DNA of 10,745 nt from JANYCD01 sp043738385 (GTDB lineage Bacteria; Pseudomonadota; Gammaproteobacteria; Burkholderiales; Rhodocyclaceae), in NCBI GenBank assembly GCA_043738385.1, contig JAYUGL010000255.1, positions 1-10,745 of the forward strand. The letters are read 5' to 3'. Position 1 is the stretch's first letter. Each line of letters starts with the position of its first letter. Position numbers and translations under genes: made by a program. Under the pieces are notes generated by a model. The model did not search any database, was not told where the DNA came from, and was given only the letters and a program-made list of their open reading frames with translations. Positions 7,164 through 10,745 of the stretch are shown piece by piece.

Positions 7164-7281
7164 ACCACAGAGACATCTCGATCCCCTTTGAGGGGACAGA
7201 GACACAGAGAAAGGCAAGAAAGCTCTTTGTTTTTCCTCTGTGTCTCTGTCCCCTCAAAGGGGATCGAGATGTCTCTGTGGT
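7164..7281. repeat. Large perfect inverted repeat between purD and hemF (46-bp arms)
   Basis: Arms 7164-7209 and 7236-7281 are exact reverse complements over 46 bp, separated by a 26-nt spacer (7210-7235). The element fills most of the 143-bp purD-hemF gap. It ends one base before the probable hemF ribosome site. No T-run follows the right arm, so it does not look like a normal intrinsic terminator, although the stem could slow transcription or protect the purD mRNA end. The wording ACCACAGAGACA...TGTCTCTGTGGT resembles CTCTGTG-rich intergenic repeats often met in environmental bacterial genomes; this comparison is from memory. Each arm carries an internal 9-bp direct repeat (ACAGAGACA at 7167-7175 and 7196-7204; the complement at 7241-7249 and 7270-7278). 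Confidence 0.95.
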
Positions 7282-7287
7282 GAAGGG
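7282..7287 (+). promoter_or_regulatory. Ribosome-binding site of hemF
   Basis: GAAGGG ends 8 bp before the GTG at 7296 and supports that start. An in-frame TGA at 7281-7283 rules out any earlier start. The site directly abuts the right arm of the large inverted repeat, so a folded stem would sit at the edge of the ribosome footprint. Confidence 0.6.
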
Positions 7288-7295
7288 TTTGTGTT

Positions 7296-8192
7296 GTGGA
7301 TACCCTTCTACTCAAACCTTATTTCACCAATCTCCAGGATCGCATCGTCGCGGCGCTGGAGAAGTTCGACGGAAAACCTTTCCGGCGCGACGAATGGACT
7401 CGTCCCACGGGTGGCGGCGGAATCACTCGCGTGATCGAGGAAGGCAATTTCTTTGAGCGCGGCGGCGTTGCCTTCTCGCATGTGATGGGCGAAAACATGC
7501 CGCCTTCAGCCACCGCGCATCGTCCGAAACTGGCCGGCCGCCGCTTCGAAGCGCTCGGCGTATCGCTGGTGCTGCATCCGCGCAACCCGTATTGCCCCAC
7601 GGTGCATATGAACGTGCGCAGCTTCGTCGCCGTGAAGGATGGCGCGGAACCAGTATGGTGGTTCGGTGGCGGCATGGATTTGACGCCGTATTACGGCTTT
7701 GCAGAAGATGCCCACCATTTTCATCGCGTCTGCAAGGACACCCTCGCACCGTTCGGCGCAGAGGTGCATCCGCGTTACAAGAAATGGTGCGACGAATACT
7801 TCTTCCTCAAGCACCGCAACGAGCCACGTGGCATCGGCGGCGTGTTCTACGACGATCTCAACGAAGGCGGATTCGAACGCTGCTTCGATCTCACCCGTGC
7901 AGTCGGCGACAGTCTTGTCGATGCCTATCTGCCGATTGTCGAGCGCCGCAAGGATCTGCCCTACGGCGAACGCGAACGCGATTTCCAGGCCTATCGGCGC
8001 GGCCGCTACGTCGAGTTCACTCTGGTGTGGGATCGCGGCTCGCTGTTCGGCCTGCAATCCGGCGGCCGTACCGAGTCCATCCTGATGTCGCTGCCGCCCA
8101 TCGTCAAGTGGCGCTACGACTGGCATCCCGAGCCGGGCAGCACCGAGGAAAAACTGTATTCGGAATTTCTCAGGCCGCGCGAGTGGGTTTAA
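7296..8192 (+). CDS. hemF: Oxygen-dependent coproporphyrinogen III oxidase
   Basis: HemF converts coproporphyrinogen III to protoporphyrinogen IX in heme synthesis by two oxidative decarboxylations that use O2; it is a soluble homodimer. The product has 298 residues (E. coli HemF 299). Family blocks are clear: GGGGITRVIEEGNFFERGGV near residue 38, HMNVRSF, WWFGGGMDLTPYY, KKWCDEYFFLKHRNEPRGIGG, and near the end the signature YVEFTLVWDRGSLFGLQSGG followed by RTESILMSLPP. It starts with GTG at 7296, supported by a ribosome site at 7282-7287 and an in-frame stop just upstream. Together with ubiH it points to an aerobic lifestyle. It meets the minus-strand SLOG-like gene tail to tail with 36 bp between the stops; no terminator hairpin is visible in that gap. 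Confidence 0.97.
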   Translation: MDTLLLKPYFTNLQDRIVAALEKFDGKPFRRDEWTRPTGGGGITRVIEEGNFFERGGVAFSHVMGENMPPSATAHRPKLAGRRFEALGVSLVLHPRNPYCPTVHMNVRSFVAVKDGAEPVWWFGGGMDLTPYYGFAEDAHHFHRVCKDTLAPFGAEVHPRYKKWCDEYFFLKHRNEPRGIGGVFYDDLNEGGFERCFDLTRAVGDSLVDAYLPIVERRKDLPYGERERDFQAYRRGRYVEFTLVWDRGSLFGLQSGGRTESILMSLPPIVKWRYDWHPEPGSTEEKLYSEFLRPREWV

Positions 8193-8228
8193 GGAATCAC
8201 TGAATAACATCTGCGGCGGGTCGATGCC

Positions 8229-10256
8229 TCACACCGGCACAGTGACATTCTTGCCACCAAACACTGCTTGCCAGCTCTCGATCTCGCTGACCACGATGTC
8301 ATCGGCCGTGTGGGCCAATTCGGAAACGCGCCCATAGTCGAGCGCATGGTCGGGTGCCGCGAGCAGCAGTTCGATTCGGTCCGCCACCGCGTCGAGCTTC
8401 TCGGCGGTGACTTCCGAGATCGCCGAGAAGCGCTCGAAATCACCGAAATAGCGGATGCCGGCAATGGCGCCACCAAAGGTCGGCAGCAGGACACCGAAGA
8501 AGGTCAGCAACATCGAGAATCGCGAGGCGATCTCGTGGTCGAACCGGTGCAGGGCGCCACCCGCCTTGAGCACGAGGTAGCAGCTTACCGAGGCTACCGC
8601 GAGGATGAACATGACCTCGGAAACCTTGTCGAGATTGTGATGGGCATGCGCCAGCCGCTTGGCCTTGTAACGGTGATAGTCACGCTGGCCGGCCACATGG
8701 ATGAGCAGAAGATTTTTCAGCGCGCCGCGCAAATACGTTGGCGTAGTGACGATTTGCGGCAGGCCCAGATCGCGCAAGCCATGCCGCGCATACCACTCGG
8801 GCCACGAAGTTTGCGCGCCGCGCGGCCAGCGTCCGGTCGGACGGGCCACGCCGAGCAACAACAGAATGGGCGCGTGACGAAAATATTCCGCCACGCGGCG
8901 CGTTTCGAACCAGCGCGTGTGCCAGCGCTGTTTCTGACCCACGACAGTGATGGCCACGATACTTAAAAGCAGCGCCAACTCGAACAGCGCGAACATCCAT
9001 TTGTCGTGGGGCGTTGCGAAGGGCAGATAGGCAATGCCGCCCACAATGGCGAGAGCCGAGAAAATGAACGACAACGTCATCCCACCGCGATAGGTGTCGG
9101 ACAATCGCGCCGAAATGCCGTCGGCCCAGGCGAAGCGGCGCAGCACATCGGTTTCGATCTTGCTCACATAAGCGTCGTCCTGTCCCGGCAACGCACGCGC
9201 GCTGGCGATTGCGGCGGCAGCGCTGCCACTTGCAATGGCATCGGGAGCTTCATAGCTCTGGCGCAGATTGCGCAAGCGGCCTTGCAACGACTCCGCGCCG
9301 AACAGCGCTTCCACGCGCCGGTAGGCGTGCCAGAACCGACTGCTGCGACCGCGCCAGCGCTCGCCGTCGAGCGCTTTCAGTCCGGCGTGCGGATCGCCTT
9401 TGCCGTGACCATGATCGTGCCTCGACTTGCGGCCCTCAGCAGGCTTTAATGCCATGCACACCAACGCCGACAGCGCCTCAGTCTGCTTTTCGCATGTTGC
9501 GGCCGCTGAAGAGGAAATCACCGCCAACGCTTCCGGTGTGCGCAGAATTCGCCACGTCTCCGGCGCATTGACATCGATCCACACCACCGGCGCGCCCAGC
9601 GCCAGCGCCGCCGCGATGGTGTGCCCGGTGCCGCCGATCAGGGCCTGCGTCGCGCCGTCCCAGACCCCGATCAGGATATCCGATTGCTCGATCATCACCC
9701 GTGCCGCCAATGCCACGCGCTCGGAAGATCGCGCGGCGAACGCCTGCGCCTTGCCGAGATCAGTAGGCGCATCGAGCTTGCGCAGGAACAACGCGGCGAT
9801 AGCATCATCCTGTTCGGCAAGCTCGAAGCAGCGGGCCTTTTCGCATAAACCACGCACTGCCTCCGCGCGCGCCTGCGTTTCGGCATCGGCCGCCGCAGCG
9901 CCGTTGAGCAAGGCCCGGGCATCCGCCGCACTGGTCGGCAGTGCGTTGATGGCGACATTGAGGTCATGCCCGAACGGCAGCGGCGCGACCAGTTCCCATC
10001 CGCGCGACAGCGCCGAGGTTGCAGCCAACTGATCCACGCCATCGGCAAGCAGGCAATGCAGTCGTGTCGGCGCGGAGTTTGAATAGCCGACACCCTTCAC
10101 CGCCGTATCGATGGCGTTGAAGATCGCGGTCATGGCCGCTTCAATCCGCTCACGATTCGCGCCAAACACCGCATTGCCCTCGCGATGGCCGGTGACGCCA
10201 AGGCAGAGGCGCACGCGTGGCGCCGGCGGCGCGGTGATGAGCACCTTGGCATTCAC
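8229..10256 (-). CDS. SLOG-like nucleotide-binding protein with C-terminal 2TM (SLATT-like) membrane modules
   Basis: The 675-residue product has an N-terminal Rossmann-like domain (about 14-265) of the SLOG/DprA-LOG type: RLCLGVTGHRE at 16-26, LLADGVDQLAATSAL at 69-83, SDILIGVWDG at 192-201 and GGTGHTIAAALALGAPVVWID at 208-228. SLOG domains bind nucleotides or NAD-derived signals. A linker with a His-rich patch (HDHGHGKGDPH, 280-290) leads to four predicted membrane helices in two pairs (about 393-413 with 421-440, and 548-566 with 580-600). The text after the first pair (RWHTRWFETRRVAEYFRH) resembles SLATT-type 2TM effector domains. The C-terminal soluble helix region ends with a conserved-looking ESWQAVF. 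Start: GTG at 10256, overlapping the stop of the upstream TPR gene by 4 bp (GTGA). Inference: an inner-membrane, ligand-gated effector or sensor, perhaps in phage defence or stress. Domain assignment is by eye. Confidence 0.8.
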   Translation of the reverse strand: MNAKVLITAPPAPRVRLCLGVTGHREGNAVFGANRERIEAAMTAIFNAIDTAVKGVGYSNSAPTRLHCLLADGVDQLAATSALSRGWELVAPLPFGHDLNVAINALPTSAADARALLNGAAAADAETQARAEAVRGLCEKARCFELAEQDDAIAALFLRKLDAPTDLGKAQAFAARSSERVALAARVMIEQSDILIGVWDGATQALIGGTGHTIAAALALGAPVVWIDVNAPETWRILRTPEALAVISSSAAATCEKQTEALSALVCMALKPAEGRKSRHDHGHGKGDPHAGLKALDGERWRGRSSRFWHAYRRVEALFGAESLQGRLRNLRQSYEAPDAIASGSAAAAIASARALPGQDDAYVSKIETDVLRRFAWADGISARLSDTYRGGMTLSFIFSALAIVGGIAYLPFATPHDKWMFALFELALLLSIVAITVVGQKQRWHTRWFETRRVAEYFRHAPILLLLGVARPTGRWPRGAQTSWPEWYARHGLRDLGLPQIVTTPTYLRGALKNLLLIHVAGQRDYHRYKAKRLAHAHHNLDKVSEVMFILAVASVSCYLVLKAGGALHRFDHEIASRFSMLLTFFGVLLPTFGGAIAGIRYFGDFERFSAISEVTAEKLDAVADRIELLLAAPDHALDYGRVSELAHTADDIVVSEIESWQAVFGGKNVTVPV

Positions 10257-10745
10257 GCGGCGGGCTCCGTCGCGGCCCAGGCTTTTTGGAAATGAAAGAG
10301 CACTTCCTCCAGAAGCGGGCTGCGCGCGAACACCCGGCGCAGACGCAGCTCCCAGAGGACGAACGGAACCTGCGGCTCAACCTCACGCGCCCGCGCCATC
10401 GCTTCGCGCGCTTCCTCCGCGCGATCCTCGTGACTGCATGCGATGGCCTTGAATACACAGCCAAAGCTATAACTCGGTTCCAGGACCAACGCTTGTTCAG
10501 CAGTCATCGTCGCTTCGTACCAGCGCCCAGCGCTCATATGCGCCAGCGTCTTCCATCCGTATGTGATATAGCTCACGTGCGAGCCGGGCGACAGCCTGAT
10601 GTCGGCATCGAGATGTGCCAAGGCTTCGTCGCAACGATTGAGCAGGTAACAAGCGACTCCCAATACGTGGTGCGCAAACGCCGCGCTTGAACTCAGCCGA
10701 ACGGCGCGCTCGGCATGACGGCATGCCACCTCCGGCTGGCCGATA
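10253..10745 (-). CDS. C-terminal part of a TPR-repeat protein (5' end outside window)
   Basis: The frame is open to the right edge and ends with TGA at 10255-10253. About 164 residues are seen. They form TPR-like helix pairs: a partial IGQPEVACRHAERAVRLSS at the edge, then units ending EALAHLDADIRLSP, EATMTAEQALVLEP and EAREAMARAREVEP, followed by a short C-terminal tail (VLFHFQKAWAATEPAA). Repeats of this kind with A-E-R/Q-A-L-x-L-x-P endings are common at the C-terminus of bacterial class III adenylate cyclases and of TPR-containing transcription regulators (recalled, not tested). A GTG at 10729 could be read as a start, but the TPR consensus runs straight through it to the edge. The 4-bp overlap with the SLOG-like gene means both are probably made from one mRNA, so the TPR protein is a likely functional partner. 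Confidence 0.8.
   Translation of the reverse strand, partial: IGQPEVACRHAERAVRLSSSAAFAHHVLGVACYLLNRCDEALAHLDADIRLSPGSHVSYITYGWKTLAHMSAGRWYEATMTAEQALVLEPSYSFGCVFKAIACSHEDRAEEAREAMARAREVEPQVPFVLWELRLRRVFARSPLLEEVLFHFQKAWAATEPAA

Noticed and set aside
7164..7281. Intrinsic terminator of the pur genes
   Set aside because: The stem is far longer than a normal terminator, has a 26-nt loop, and no T-run follows either arm in the direction of transcription.
8193..8228. Bidirectional terminator between hemF and the SLOG-like gene
   Set aside because: No inverted repeat or T-run is visible in these 36 bp.
8268..8966. Plus-strand frame of 232 codons opposite the SLOG-like gene
   Set aside because: The minus-strand protein has coherent membrane helices and motifs here; the plus-strand product has no hydrophobic or domain structure and starts without a ribosome site.
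10253..10729. TPR protein starting at GTG 10729 as a complete 158-residue gene
   Set aside because: The frame stays open to the window edge and the preceding codons (I-G-Q-P-E) continue the TPR pattern, so the real start lies outside.

Overview
The window looks like a chromosomal segment of a betaproteobacterium. The order pepP, ubiH, dusB, fis, purH, purD, hemF on one strand and a short Fis of 76 residues fit that class; the order resembles Nitrosomonadales or Rhodocyclales relatives, but the genus cannot be named from this sequence. Base composition is fairly G+C rich throughout, and no stretch looks strongly foreign.

Layout: positions 1-122 (minus) hold the first 40 codons of a membrane-anchored protein that leaves the window. 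A 231-bp divergent intergenic region (123-353) with two inverted repeats and a TATAAT box follows. The plus strand then carries pepP (Xaa-Pro aminopeptidase), ubiH (ubiquinone hydroxylase), dusB-fis (tRNA dihydrouridine synthase and nucleoid protein, overlapping by ATGA), purH-purD (purine synthesis, 1 bp apart) and hemF (oxygen-dependent coproporphyrinogen oxidase). These are housekeeping genes for ubiquinone, tRNA modification, purines and heme. hemF ends head-on against a minus-strand pair: a 675-residue SLOG-like nucleotide-binding protein with four C-terminal membrane segments (SLATT-like), and upstream of it the C-terminal part of a TPR-repeat protein whose start lies beyond the right edge. 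The two overlap by 4 bp and are probably translationally coupled.

The two most notable signals are as follows. (1) The TPR / SLOG-membrane pair has the architecture expected of a nucleotide-sensing membrane effector with a partner, possibly a conflict or defence module sitting beside a housekeeping operon. (2) There are two large perfect inverted repeats. One has 22-bp arms and a 4-nt loop inside the 5' end of ubiH, and one arm codes for the FAD-binding GxGxxG motif. The other has 46-bp arms and a 26-nt spacer between purD and hemF, with a 29-bp sub-unit present symmetrically in both arms. Both look like products of inverted duplication or template switching, and both sit where they could affect translation of the next gene.
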